Program-made: the position numbers and the translations under genes
Assembly (NCBI RefSeq): GCF_003259175.1
Contig: NZ_QGOK01000012.1
Coordinates: forward strand, 62,001 to 126,000
Origin: Marinomonas shanghaiensis
GTDB taxonomy: Bacteria; Pseudomonadota; Gammaproteobacteria; Pseudomonadales; Marinomonadaceae
Direction of reading: 5' to 3'
Length of the DNA: 64,000 bases
The notes under the pieces: generated by a model
Databases searched by the model: none
Told to the model about the DNA's origin: nothing
The model's input: only the letters and a program-made list of their open reading frames with translations
Shown here: positions 1-7,656 of the stretch, one piece after another
Layout: each line of letters opens with the position of its first letter
How positions within the stretch are numbered: position 1 is the first letter of the stretch

Positions 1-307
1 ACTGATTGGGGTCATCTGGCACTAAGGTGCATTGGTCAGGCTCTACCTCTAATACAACGTCTAAGAATTGAGCATCGGGAAACCCTTCGATGTTTAATTC
101 AGCGCCTGGAAAACGTTTCAATAATTCTTTCAAATCATAAGCATCTTGATAAGTAGCATGACGCTGATCTGGCCTTGGGTGAATGGTAATGCCAAACGCA
201 CCTAGCTGTAAGGTACGCTCTGCCATAGCAATCAAATTTGGATAATCTCTTCCACGAGAATTTCGAAGTAAGCCAATTTTATTTAGATTAACGCTTAAGT
301 GTGTCAT
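1..307 (-). CDS. pdxJ: Pyridoxine 5'-phosphate synthase PdxJ, 5' part only
   Basis: The gene is cut by the window edge; about 102 N-terminal residues are visible, starting at the ATG whose first base is 307. PdxJ condenses 3-amino-2-oxopropyl phosphate with deoxyxylulose 5-phosphate to make pyridoxine 5'-phosphate, the last step of de novo vitamin B6 synthesis in the cytosol. The visible part shows the N-terminal SVNLNKIGLLRNSRG segment (family pattern 'VNID/NKI-ATLRNARG'), the phosphate/His-rich ITIHPRPDQRH loop and the NIEGFP strand with its glutamate. The HPRPDQRH form is the one I associate with Bacteroidetes-type PdxJ, whereas the E. coli and Pseudomonas proteins carry HLREDRRH. It is divergent from the next gene, and the usual recO/acpS neighbours cannot be judged here. 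Family call is firm; the origin of the variant is inference. Confidence 0.9.
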   Translation of the reverse strand, partial: MTHLSVNLNKIGLLRNSRGRDYPNLIAMAERTLQLGAFGITIHPRPDQRHATYQDAYDLKELLKRFPGAELNIEGFPDAQFLDVVLEVEPDQCTLVPDDPNQ

Positions 308-452
308 GTAACTTCTCTCGACAGGGTCATTTATTGGCATTATAGGACAAACACATAGCGTCCATCACTAAAATACCAAACAAGTTATTCACTCAGTCAT
401 TATATGACGCAAAGCTTATGGTAAACTGGCCGCCACAAAATAGGAGTCCACG

Positions 453-1127
453 ATGAAATACGAACTCTTTCAATCTATTTATGACCGAGCCGCCCTTCGA
501 CATGGCGGAGCAAAACACCTAGAAACCATGCTTTCGACTCCGCTAAGCACGGCACAGCTTAATCAACACACGGATGATCGATGGCTGGCGGCTTTCTCTC
601 AAAAAGTCTTTCAATCCGGCATTAATTGGCAAGTAGTGCGCAACAAATGGCCCGGTTTTGAAACGGTATTTTTTGGTTTTGACATTGAAAAAATGCTACT
701 CATTCATGACGAAATGTGGGAAGAAAAAGCCAAAGACATACGCATCATTCGTAACTTCGGCAAGGTGATGACGATTAGAGAAAACGCCTTAATGATTAGC
801 GAATGCCAGGCCAGTCATGGATCCTTCTCTCACTTTGTTGCTAGCTGGCCAAAAGATGACATCATCGGTTTATGGGCTTATTTAAAAAAACATGGAGCCC
901 GTCTTGGTGGCAACACAGGACCTTACACATTAAGAGCAATGGGCAAAGACACCTTCATGCTCACCAGAGACGTTGAAGGGTATTTACGTCAGCACGAGAT
1001 CATTACCACAGGAAGAGATACCCAGTCTGCATGGAAAGCCGCACAAACCGCTTTTAATCATTGGCATAAAGAAAGCGGTCGCTCTTACACAGAAATCAGT
1101 CAATGCATTGCGCTGAGCGTCAATTAA
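453..1127 (+). CDS. DNA-3-methyladenine glycosylase I-like (Tag family) protein
   Basis: A 224-residue cytosolic protein that resembles Tag, the base-excision repair enzyme removing 3-methyladenine from alkylated DNA. Visible signs are the helix carrying SGINWQVVRNKWPGF (Tag: AGLSWITVLKKR), the DIRIIRNFGKV segment (Tag: AGIIRHRGKI) and a LGGNTGPYTLRAMGKD segment near residues 151-166 that is typical of a divergent Tag-like subfamily in pseudomonads and relatives. The N-terminal Cys/His and C-terminal His/Cys zinc ligands of E. coli Tag are absent, and the residue matching its base-binding Glu38 appears to be lysine, so the substrate is uncertain. The ATG follows an AGGAG-like site. It is 38 bases upstream of the FrnE-like gene and probably cotranscribed with it. 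Confidence 0.75.
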   Translation: MKYELFQSIYDRAALRHGGAKHLETMLSTPLSTAQLNQHTDDRWLAAFSQKVFQSGINWQVVRNKWPGFETVFFGFDIEKMLLIHDEMWEEKAKDIRIIRNFGKVMTIRENALMISECQASHGSFSHFVASWPKDDIIGLWAYLKKHGARLGGNTGPYTLRAMGKDTFMLTRDVEGYLRQHEIITTGRDTQSAWKAAQTAFNHWHKESGRSYTEISQCIALSVN

Positions 1128-1165
1128 ACACCACCGCCTCTATTTTTTAATTTTTAGGAGAAAAC

Positions 1166-1807
1166 ATGGCCGACCTTCGTATCGACATTATTTCAGATGT
1201 CGTTTGCCCTTGGTGCTATTTAGGCTACTCTCGCCTTAAACAAGCGATTGAACAATTGGGGGATGATTATCGCATCGACATTCGCTGGCAACCCTTTGAG
1301 CTGCATCCCGATATGCCGCAAACAGGAGCTGATCGAGAAACCTATCTTGGCGAACGTTTTGGCAGCCCAGAAAAACTCAACGAGGCGACTCACGCCATTC
1401 AGCAAGTGGGAATTGAAGCCGGTATTCAGTTCAACTTTTCAGAAAAAGATCGCATCCCTAACACCAAACTGGCCCATCAATTTGTACTGGCGGCAACAAA
1501 GTCACAGCTAGCGACCCCTTTTGTCTTAGCGCTCTTTCACGCTTACTTTACCGATGGCAAAGACATAGGAAAACAAAACATTCTTGAAGAAATTGCCTTG
1601 GGTATTGGCATGAAAACCTCAGACATTGAGTACGCACTGAGCGCAAAGGCAAAAACATTGACAGAGAAAAAGCTACAACAATTACGCAGTATCGATATCC
1701 ATTCGGTTCCAACCTATGTCATCAATGATAAGTACCTGATTCAAGGCGCTCACACGCCAGAGTCCTTTCTGAAAGTTCTCAATGACATTGCAGAAAAAGA
1801 ATCATAG
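1166..1807 (+). CDS. DsbA-family (FrnE-like) thioredoxin-fold oxidoreductase
   Basis: A 213-residue protein of the DsbA-like thioredoxin superfamily, FrnE/2-hydroxychromene-2-carboxylate isomerase branch. The N-terminal strand runs into the redox motif CPWC (C14-C17), followed by the WQPFELHPDMP segment and YLGERFGS that mark FrnE-like proteins. Near the C terminus the cis-proline loop reads SVPTYVI (thioredoxin-type 'VPTF'). There is no signal peptide, so it should act in the cytosol, as a disulfide oxidoreductase or isomerase of unknown substrate. GGAGAAAAC precedes the ATG. It follows the Tag-like gene on the same strand and is followed by a hairpin at 1831-1866, so the two may form one short operon. 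Confidence 0.85.
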   Translation: MADLRIDIISDVVCPWCYLGYSRLKQAIEQLGDDYRIDIRWQPFELHPDMPQTGADRETYLGERFGSPEKLNEATHAIQQVGIEAGIQFNFSEKDRIPNTKLAHQFVLAATKSQLATPFVLALFHAYFTDGKDIGKQNILEEIALGIGMKTSDIEYALSAKAKTLTEKKLQQLRSIDIHSVPTYVINDKYLIQGAHTPESFLKVLNDIAEKES

Positions 1808-1830
1808 CCACTAACACTCAACACTAAGGC

Positions 1831-1866
1831 CAATAAAGCGCAATTAAGGTTGTTTGCGCTTTATTG
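1831..1866 (+). terminator. Terminator-like hairpin after the FrnE-like gene
   Basis: A perfect 13-bp inverted repeat (CAATAAAGCGCAA / TTGCGCTTTATTG) with a 10-nt loop starts 24 bases after the upstream stop codon. No U tract follows, so termination may be weak or need Rho; the placement at an operon end is the main support. Confidence 0.5.
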
Positions 1867-1913
1867 TCCGTCGCAAAAAAAACTATCAAATATCAGAAAT
1901 AGATAAATTTTTA

Positions 1914-1946
1914 TCTATTGATAATCATTAACATTAAAAATAGAAT
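1914..1946 (+). promoter_or_regulatory. bfd promoter overlapped by a Fur box
   Basis: Positions 1914-1932 match the 19-bp Fur consensus at 15 of 19 places, with the core TGATAATCATTA intact. The same bases hold a likely -35 (TTGATA, 1918-1923), and a TAGAAT -10 lies 17 nt further on at 1941-1946. The operator therefore covers the promoter, the classical arrangement for iron repression. That Fur acts here is inferred from sequence match alone. Confidence 0.7.
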
Positions 1947-1983
1947 CGCATTACTAGAATATTGGTGAGAGTGATTTTCATTT

Positions 1984-2178
1984 ATGTACGTTTGTATTTG
2001 TAACAGTGTTTCAGACAAAGCCATTAAGGCCTCTATTCAGGAGGGCATGACTACCATGCGTGACCTCTACAAAGAACACAACATTGGCAGTCAATGTGGA
2101 AAGTGCTGTCAGTGCGCAAAAAAGCTACTAAACAGTGAGTTAATCAAAATTGCTGAAAACCAAGTTCAAGTCGCTTAA
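1984..2178 (+). CDS. bfd: Bacterioferritin-associated ferredoxin
   Basis: A 64-residue [2Fe-2S] protein that binds bacterioferritin and passes electrons to the mineral core so that stored Fe(III) leaves as Fe(II). The four cluster ligands of the Bfd/BFD-like fold are seen as C4, C6, C38 and C41 (MYVCIC at the N terminus, GSQCGKCC later); additional cysteines follow at 42 and 44. Length is normal for the family. It faces the two bacterioferritin genes tail-to-tail with 13 bases between, which fits the functional pair. A Fur-box promoter lies 40-70 bases upstream, predicting induction in iron starvation, as is known for Pseudomonas bfd. The Shine-Dalgarno is weak (GAGAG, rather far from the ATG). 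Confidence 0.93.
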   Translation: MYVCICNSVSDKAIKASIQEGMTTMRDLYKEHNIGSQCGKCCQCAKKLLNSELIKIAENQVQVA

Positions 2179-2191
2179 TTGCAGCATTGAG

Positions 2192-2656
2192 TTACATCTG
2201 CGACTGAAGGTAATTTTCAATGCCAGAGCTTGCGATTAGATGCTGCTGTGTTTCAAGCCAATCAATTTGCTCTTCCTGCTCTTCTAAAATTTTCTCCAAA
2301 GCATCACGGCTGATAAAATCCTTCTTCTGCTCACACAAATCAATCGCCGCTTTTAATGTTGGCAAAGTATCCAATTCAAACTCTAAGTTAGCTGAAATCA
2401 TTTCTTCACTGTTTTCGCCAATACGCAGACGACCAAGATCCTGCAGGTTTGGCAAACCTTCTAAAAACAACACTCGTTCAATCAAACGGTCTGCGTTTTT
2501 CATTTTCTGAATAGATGTTTTATAGTCCGCTTTGTCAAGCACACTAAAACCAAAGTCTTTAAACATACGGGCATGAAGAAAATATTGGTTAATGCCAACC
2601 AATTCATTGGCCAATACCTTGTTTAAACTTGAAACAACCTCACGATCTCCTTTCAT
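2192..2656 (-). CDS. bfr: Bacterioferritin, heme-binding subunit without ferroxidase centre
   Basis: A 154-residue four-helix-bundle ferritin subunit that builds the 24-mer iron-storage cage in the cytosol. It aligns without gaps with E. coli Bfr over the key sites. Met52, the axial heme ligand, is kept, and E18 and E94 remain. Four of the six ferroxidase ligands are changed: E51 to K, H54 to N, E127 to Q and H130 to Q. This subunit should bind heme at the two-fold interface but not oxidise iron. It lies 9 bases downstream of the second bacterioferritin gene, with an AAGGGGG ribosome site before the ATG, so both are surely cotranscribed. It resembles the heme-binding subunit of two-subunit bacterioferritins. 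bfr is used here as a family name. Confidence 0.93.
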   Translation of the reverse strand: MKGDREVVSSLNKVLANELVGINQYFLHARMFKDFGFSVLDKADYKTSIQKMKNADRLIERVLFLEGLPNLQDLGRLRIGENSEEMISANLEFELDTLPTLKAAIDLCEQKKDFISRDALEKILEEQEEQIDWLETQQHLIASSGIENYLQSQM

Positions 2657-2665
2657 AACGCCCCC

Positions 2666-3139
2666 TTAATTTGCCATTTGAGATTGATAATAGTTTTGCA
2701 TGCCAATTTTATCCATCAGACCAAGCTGTTTTTCTAACCAATAAACATGATCTTCTTCCGTATCAAACAACAAACGCTCAAGTGTCTCTCGCGTTTGGTA
2801 ATCGCCTTCTGACTCACACACCGCAATCGCATCTCTCACGCTGCTCACCACTTCCAGCTCAAGAATCAAATCGTTACTCATCATGGAGCGCACGTCGGAG
2901 CCGATCAGCAAGTCGCGACGCTTTGTCATGCAAGGTACGCCTTCCAAAAACAGAATCCGCTTGATAAGCCAGTCTGAATGCTGTGTTTCTTCTTCCATCT
3001 CATGATTGAGACGCTCATAGAGCTTATTAAGCCCCCAATCGTCGTACATACGAGAGTGAATAAAATACTGATCAATCGCCGCTAATTCATTCGCCAACAA
3101 TGAGTTCAAACTGTCTATTACTTTTTTACTGCCTTTCAT
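2666..3139 (-). CDS. bfr: Bacterioferritin, ferroxidase subunit lacking the heme methionine
   Basis: The second bacterioferritin gene, first in a two-gene operon. Counting from the preferred start, the ferroxidase ligands are present: E18, E51, H54, E94, and E128/H131 after a one-residue insertion. The heme-ligating Met52 is replaced by Thr. The protein should therefore oxidise Fe(II) but not hold heme, the mirror image of its neighbour. Two in-frame ATGs exist, at 3145 and 3139; the AGGAA site ends directly before the first but lies 6 nt before the second, and the second start (MKGSKK) also matches the paralogue's N terminus, so 3139 is chosen (157 residues). I see no convincing Fur box upstream. 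Confidence 0.93.
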   Translation of the reverse strand: MKGSKKVIDSLNSLLANELAAIDQYFIHSRMYDDWGLNKLYERLNHEMEEETQHSDWLIKRILFLEGVPCMTKRRDLLIGSDVRSMMSNDLILELEVVSSVRDAIAVCESEGDYQTRETLERLLFDTEEDHVYWLEKQLGLMDKIGMQNYYQSQMAN

Positions 3140-3219
3140 GTTCATTTCCTCTTATTGAGAGTCAATTCATTTTTGCATCGTAAGATGATAAGTTTATGAC
3201 CTTGACGCCAATTTATCCA

Positions 3220-5520
3220 TTATTCAAGCAACCCTTGAGTTGTTGACTCTTCTATTTTTGCCAACTTACCTTCGCCGACTTTCACTTCTAGGCTATCAAT
3301 TCTTTGCAACCCGCGAGGCAATTTTAAACCTCTACGGCCACGCTCACCTAGATATTCCTCCAGCTCTTTTGCCGCAAAGGAAATGAAACGCTTACCAGCA
3401 TGAGCGATTAGCAAATCATCTGGCTGTACACATGCCAAAGCCGCCACTAGCTCTTCTCTATCGGCAGCACGAGCACTTGGTATACTGATCATTTTGTTGC
3501 CTTTACCCTTTGCCATTTGCGGCAAAGAAGCCACATCGAAAGCCAACATACGACCTTCATTGGAAATCGCCACCACACGACCTTGCTCAGGGTTTTGAAC
3601 AAACACAGGCGCCATCACTTGAGCCCCTCTGGGCAAGGATAACGTCGCTTTACCCGCTTTATTTTTCGCGTAGAGCTCTTTGAGCTGAGCGACAAAACCA
3701 TAACCGGCGTCACTCGCAATCAGATAGTAAGCCTCTTCGTTATCCAGTACCGCAGATACAATGGTGGCGTCTTTTTCTAATGAAATACGCCCTGTAATAG
3801 GTTCTCCCTGACCACGAGCAGATGGCAATGTATGCGCTTTAATGGAATAGCTTCGACCATTAGAAGCAAGCAATACCAAGGTTTGATTCGAGCGCCCCTT
3901 AGTGCTGACAAGGAACTCATCTCCAGACTTGTAGCTCAGACCATTAACGTCAATATCATGACCTTTCGCGGCACGAATCCAACCCTGTTTAGATATAACA
4001 ACGGTAATTGGATCGTTCGACAATAAATCCTCCTCACTGAACGCCTGCGCTTCTTTTCGAGCCACAATGGGCGTACGGCGGTCATCACCGAAATCATTAA
4101 TGGCTTCTTGAATTTCATCGGTAATCAATTTTTTTAACTTGCGATCCGAGGACAACAAACCCTCTAACTGCTTACGCTCTTTTTCTAACTCGTCTTGCTC
4201 CCCCTTGATGCGCATTTCTTCTAGCTTCGCAAGGTGACGCAACTTCAATTCTAGAATCGATTCAGCTTGCATATCACTCAAACCAAAACGCGCCATCAGC
4301 TCAACTTTGGGTTTTTCTTCTGTTCGAATAATATCAATGACTTCATCAATGTTTAGATAGGCAATTAACAGACCTTCTAAAATATGCAGACGGTTCATTA
4401 CTTTATCAAGACGAAACTGCAATCGACGTCGGACAACATCGATACGGAAGCGAAGCCACTCAGACAAAAAGTTCTTGAGAGGTTTAACTTGCGGCAAACC
4501 ATCCAATCCAATCACATTCATGTTAACACGATAGGATTTTTCTAAGTCTGTTGTGGCAAAAAGATGCGTCATCAGCGCATCAATATCCACTCGATTTGAC
4601 TTAGGCACAATCACCAAACGCGTCGAATTTTCATGGTCAGATTCATCGCGTAAATCGACCACCATAGGCAGTTTTTTCGCCTGCATCTGCGCCGCAATTT
4701 GCTCTAGTATTTTACTACCCGAAACCTGATGAGGCAGTTCGTTAACCACCACCTCCCCTTCCTCAATGGTAAAGCGAGCTCTTGCTTTAATCTGCCCTTT
4801 ACCCGTTTCGTATAATTTAACAATATCATTTCTTGGCGTAATGATTTCGCCACCTGTAGGGAAGTCTGGTCCTTGTACAAAATTAAGTAGATCGTCTAAT
4901 TCAGCGTTAGGATTATTCAACAGATGAATACAAGCACCGCCGATTTCACGTAAGTTATGTGGCGGAATATCCGTCGCCATCCCTACAGCAATGCCTGTCG
5001 TACCATTAAGCAATAAGTTCGGTAAACGAGATGGCAAAACGGAAGGTTCTTGTAAGGTACCATCAAAATTGGCAGTCCAATCGACCGTACCTTGACTCAC
5101 TTCCCTTAGTAGGACGTCCGCGTATTTTGACAAGCGGGATTCTGTGTAACGCATTGCGGCAAAAGATTTTGGGTCATCGGGTGCCCCCCAGTTACCTTGC
5201 CCATCAACCAGAGGATAACGATATGAAAAAGGCTGAGCCATTAACACCATGGCTTCATAACAAGCACTGTCTCCATGCGGATGAAATTTACCTAACACAT
5301 CCCCCACGGTACGAGCTGATTTTTTATATTTCGCGCTGGCCTTTAAGCCCAATTCACTCATTGCATAAATAATACGGCGCTGAACTGGTTTTAATCCGTC
5401 ACCAATGTGCGGTAAAGCGCGATCTAAAATAACGTACATCGAATAATTCAGATACGCTTTTTCTGTATAGTCTTTTAATGAAAGGGTTTCATTCGACTCG
5501 AAATTTAACAACTCACTCAA
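3220..5520 (-). CDS. parC: DNA topoisomerase IV subunit A
   Basis: A 766-residue type IIA topoisomerase subunit that, with ParE, decatenates replicated chromosomes. The N-terminal breakage-reunion domain shows [26 protein letters not shown] and AAMRYTES with the catalytic tyrosine at Y125. The quinolone-determining positions S85 and E89 (E. coli S80, E84) are the sensitive residues. A coiled coil near residues 380-460 leads to a shorter GyrA-type beta-pinwheel at the C terminus. Sequence in the [16 protein letters not shown] stretch is ParC-like and not GyrA-like. Length is close to E. coli ParC (752). parE is not adjacent. It stands alone on the minus strand, 80 bases beyond the bacterioferritin operon start. 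Confidence 0.97.
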   Translation of the reverse strand: MSELLNFESNETLSLKDYTEKAYLNYSMYVILDRALPHIGDGLKPVQRRIIYAMSELGLKASAKYKKSARTVGDVLGKFHPHGDSACYEAMVLMAQPFSYRYPLVDGQGNWGAPDDPKSFAAMRYTESRLSKYADVLLREVSQGTVDWTANFDGTLQEPSVLPSRLPNLLLNGTTGIAVGMATDIPPHNLREIGGACIHLLNNPNAELDDLLNFVQGPDFPTGGEIITPRNDIVKLYETGKGQIKARARFTIEEGEVVVNELPHQVSGSKILEQIAAQMQAKKLPMVVDLRDESDHENSTRLVIVPKSNRVDIDALMTHLFATTDLEKSYRVNMNVIGLDGLPQVKPLKNFLSEWLRFRIDVVRRRLQFRLDKVMNRLHILEGLLIAYLNIDEVIDIIRTEEKPKVELMARFGLSDMQAESILELKLRHLAKLEEMRIKGEQDELEKERKQLEGLLSSDRKLKKLITDEIQEAINDFGDDRRTPIVARKEAQAFSEEDLLSNDPITVVISKQGWIRAAKGHDIDVNGLSYKSGDEFLVSTKGRSNQTLVLLASNGRSYSIKAHTLPSARGQGEPITGRISLEKDATIVSAVLDNEEAYYLIASDAGYGFVAQLKELYAKNKAGKATLSLPRGAQVMAPVFVQNPEQGRVVAISNEGRMLAFDVASLPQMAKGKGNKMISIPSARAADREELVAALACVQPDDLLIAHAGKRFISFAAKELEEYLGERGRRGLKLPRGLQRIDSLEVKVGEGKLAKIEESTTQGLLE

Positions 5521-5704
5521 GGAAACTTTCCTTCTACTATCGTTTGCATAGGCAAATAATCAGCCTATGGGGTTTTCATAAATAAAGATGGGCTCAACTA
5601 TAAAGAAACACCCTAACTCACTGCAACATTACCGCTAAGATTATCATGGAAAGCTCACTATTCTCGTGTTTCAATACACTGCACAATTAAAAAGGTATCT
5701 CTTG

Positions 5705-6430
5705 GTGAACACATCTGATCAAAATACCCTCGGTTTAATGAGCCACAGCCTTGGCGACCCGAGCAAGCGCTTTATAACATGCCAGCGGGAAGATCTTTTT
5801 GTTGCTCATGAATCCCTTTATCAACATGCTACGCCAACACGCTTTTATCACCATCAAGCAGACACCTTTGTCTTTATCATTAAAGGTGAAGTCTATCTGC
5901 AGCAAAAAACACCCCTCAGTCTTCACCCAACTGAAAAAGAGACGGTTCTTAAAACCCATCAAGGAATGTGGTTAGCAGCACAGACGCTCACCAATGTGAC
6001 CCTATTAACCCCAACGGTTGAACTTTGCCTAATACGTTTGCATTCAACTGGACACATTGAAGAAAATGAACGGTTCAAAAAAGTGTCTTCCGGCACAGTT
6101 GAGTTCACCCCAGGCAGAAACCATATAAAAACCTGGCCTCTTTGGCAGGGCGCAACAGGAAAAATCGCCCTAGAATTATACCCACCACATTACAAAGAAA
6201 CGCTCTACTACCAAAAAGCAGCCACTCAATACCTTTTCCCTTTAAATGGTATCACTTATGTCTCTAATGGCAAAAAGCCACCTGAAGCCTGTCCTACTCT
6301 AGGAAAAATCATCTGCAAGCAAGAGCGTCGAGCCATTTTAAATCCCAGCAAAGAAAGCATCACACTATTGACTGTCGTGACAGGGCCACAAAGTAAAGGG
6401 CGAATCCTAGTACTCAGCAAACAAAATTAA
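5705..6430 (+). CDS. Unrecognised protein, possibly two-domain cupin
   Basis: I do not recognise this protein of about 241 residues. One segment, FYHHQADTFVFIIKGEVYL, has the His-x-His-like and Gly spacing of a cupin barrel strand pair, and a second weaker barrel may follow after residue 130, so a bicupin is possible. There is no signal peptide and no membrane segment. Two starts compete: GTG at 5666 and an in-frame GTG at 5705. The latter has an AAAGG site 9 nt upstream, while the former has only a distant GGAA, so 5705 is preferred. The gene lies alone between parC (divergent) and the ABM-GNAT gene (convergent, 13 bases apart). No function is claimed. Confidence 0.6.
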   Translation: MNTSDQNTLGLMSHSLGDPSKRFITCQREDLFVAHESLYQHATPTRFYHHQADTFVFIIKGEVYLQQKTPLSLHPTEKETVLKTHQGMWLAAQTLTNVTLLTPTVELCLIRLHSTGHIEENERFKKVSSGTVEFTPGRNHIKTWPLWQGATGKIALELYPPHYKETLYYQKAATQYLFPLNGITYVSNGKKPPEACPTLGKIICKQERRAILNPSKESITLLTVVTGPQSKGRILVLSKQN

Positions 6431-6443
6431 ACACCCTATTCCG

Positions 6444-7337
6444 TCAGCGTAATACTAAGGCTGTTAAAATATGATCTTCCCAACAGCCATTGATCTTCAG
6501 ATAGTCTCTCGCAATCCCCTCTTTATCGAAACCCAGTTTTTTTAGCACCGCCGCACTTTTGGCATTTCTTGGCATATAGCTGGCTTGAATTCGATCAATA
6601 TGTAACTCTTTGTGTATATACTCTAACCCTGCACTAAGCACTTCATTCATAATGCCCTTACCCTGCTCACTTTCACGTAAGCTGTATCCGAGGTTACACG
6701 CTTGAAAAACACCGCGGATTATATTTGAGTAATTGCTGTAAGCGAGCATTCTGTCTTCAGTGGGAGATAAAAAACAAAACACCACACCCTTGTCTTCTAA
6801 AAAATCTCGACGCATTTCTCGGACACGCAATTGACAGGTTTCAAGGGAATAGTAAGCCTCACTGCGTTGCGGCTCCCATGGGGAAAGAAAGGCCTTTTCC
6901 TGATTAACATAATCGTACAAAAGTGGGGCTTGAGATTCGTTCAGTATCGTTAAGACCCCCCTTTTTGTCACAATCCGAGGAAAACGAGACGCATGCAAAG
7001 CTTGATTAGAGTTCTTAAATGACATATCACTCTTCACTTCAAACAATTTTAACGAATATTCTTCGTACCAAAAATTCTCACCGATGGATAAGATTCTACG
7101 CAGCATATCATGATTCAACCATGCCTCAGCGGACTCTTTCGTTTGCCAATAAGTAATCAGCAAATCCATTTCCCCAGCAGCGTATTCGGTGCCAAGAAAA
7201 CCAGACTGAACTCTCGCCAGTTCAAGCACTTTTTCCGTCATAATACGGTAAGTGACATCGTTCAATATAAGCTTGCTAGACAAAGAAACAGCAAAATAAG
7301 GCAGTACCATTGGGGAACTAAATACCTTCATCGACAC
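6444..7337 (-). CDS. Fusion of an ABM-type monooxygenase-like domain and a RimJ-like GNAT acetyltransferase
   Basis: A 297-residue protein with two parts. Residues 10-100 form a ferredoxin-like alpha/beta unit of the ABM (antibiotic biosynthesis monooxygenase-like) family, recognisable from FAVSLSS, QSGFLGTEYA, LLITYWQTKESAEAW and the closing WYEEYSLKLFEV. Residues 115-297 are a GNAT acetyltransferase close to RimJ/RimL, with YSLRESEQGKGIMNEVL (acetyl-CoA loop, here ESEQGKG), ASYMPRNAKSAAVLKKLGF and GCWEDHILTAL. RimJ acetylates the N terminus of ribosomal protein S5. Such a fusion is unusual to my knowledge. The start is the ATG at 7337 or the in-frame ATG two codons later. The gene is monocistronic. 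Domain calls are firm; the joint role is unknown. Confidence 0.82.
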   Translation of the reverse strand: MSMKVFSSPMVLPYFAVSLSSKLILNDVTYRIMTEKVLELARVQSGFLGTEYAAGEMDLLITYWQTKESAEAWLNHDMLRRILSIGENFWYEEYSLKLFEVKSDMSFKNSNQALHASRFPRIVTKRGVLTILNESQAPLLYDYVNQEKAFLSPWEPQRSEAYYSLETCQLRVREMRRDFLEDKGVVFCFLSPTEDRMLAYSNYSNIIRGVFQACNLGYSLRESEQGKGIMNEVLSAGLEYIHKELHIDRIQASYMPRNAKSAAVLKKLGFDKEGIARDYLKINGCWEDHILTALVLR

Positions 7338-7539
7338 TCAAAACTACACGCTGATTTGTTTAATAAACACACAATATTAAAATTATGCCCGCACTTTTTA
7401 AAATATCGGACTATAGTTAGGATAGATCTACACTGATAATCAAACGCCCGAATAGAGTGACATAACCTGCACACCTAGAAGGCATTTAACTTGTTGTCAG
7501 TGATATTTAGGATTGCACTATACTACTTATAATTTTTTA

Positions 7540-7643
7540 GGCTTAGTGACGGCCAAGTGCAAATAGATCTCCCTTATTGATGTTCCCCCCTTCAGTCAAT
7601 AAGGATAAGGACAGCTTGTGCCCGCGTTATGCGGGCACTTTTT
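7540..7643 (+). ncRNA. Candidate small RNA with a C-rich hairpin loop
   Basis: A perfect TATAAT lies at 7528-7533, which would place transcription start near G7540; an overlapping TATACT (7519-7524) with TTGTCA 19 nt upstream is an alternative. The predicted RNA of about 104 nt holds a hairpin CCTTATTGA / TCAATAAGG (7572-7604) whose loop is TGTTCCCCCCTTCAG, then a single-stranded AAGGA stretch and a GC-rich terminator with six or more U. No plus-strand gene lies upstream, so the terminator has no other owner. A run of C in an exposed loop is typical of RNAs that pair with Shine-Dalgarno sequences. The -35 is poor. It matches no RNA family I can name. Confidence 0.55.
7618..7643 (+). terminator. 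Strong Rho-independent terminator
   Basis: GTGCCCGC and GCGGGCAC form an 8-bp GC-rich stem around the loop GTTAT, followed on the plus strand by TTTTTT. Read on the minus strand no U run follows, so it works in the plus direction and closes the candidate small RNA. Confidence 0.85.
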
Positions 7644-7656
7644 TATGCTTTAAACA

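Larger units (their letters stand above)
7338..7656. other. 319-bp intergenic region holding a candidate small RNA
   Basis: No coding gene is seen between the ABM-GNAT gene and aguB, both on the minus strand. The right half carries a plus-strand promoter-like TATAAT, a C-rich hairpin and a strong intrinsic terminator (separate entries). The left half should hold the ABM-GNAT promoter; I see no clear repeat there. Confidence 0.7.

Noticed and set aside
5031-5372. 113-codon plus-strand frame inside parC
   Set aside because: Antisense shadow of a conserved catalytic domain.
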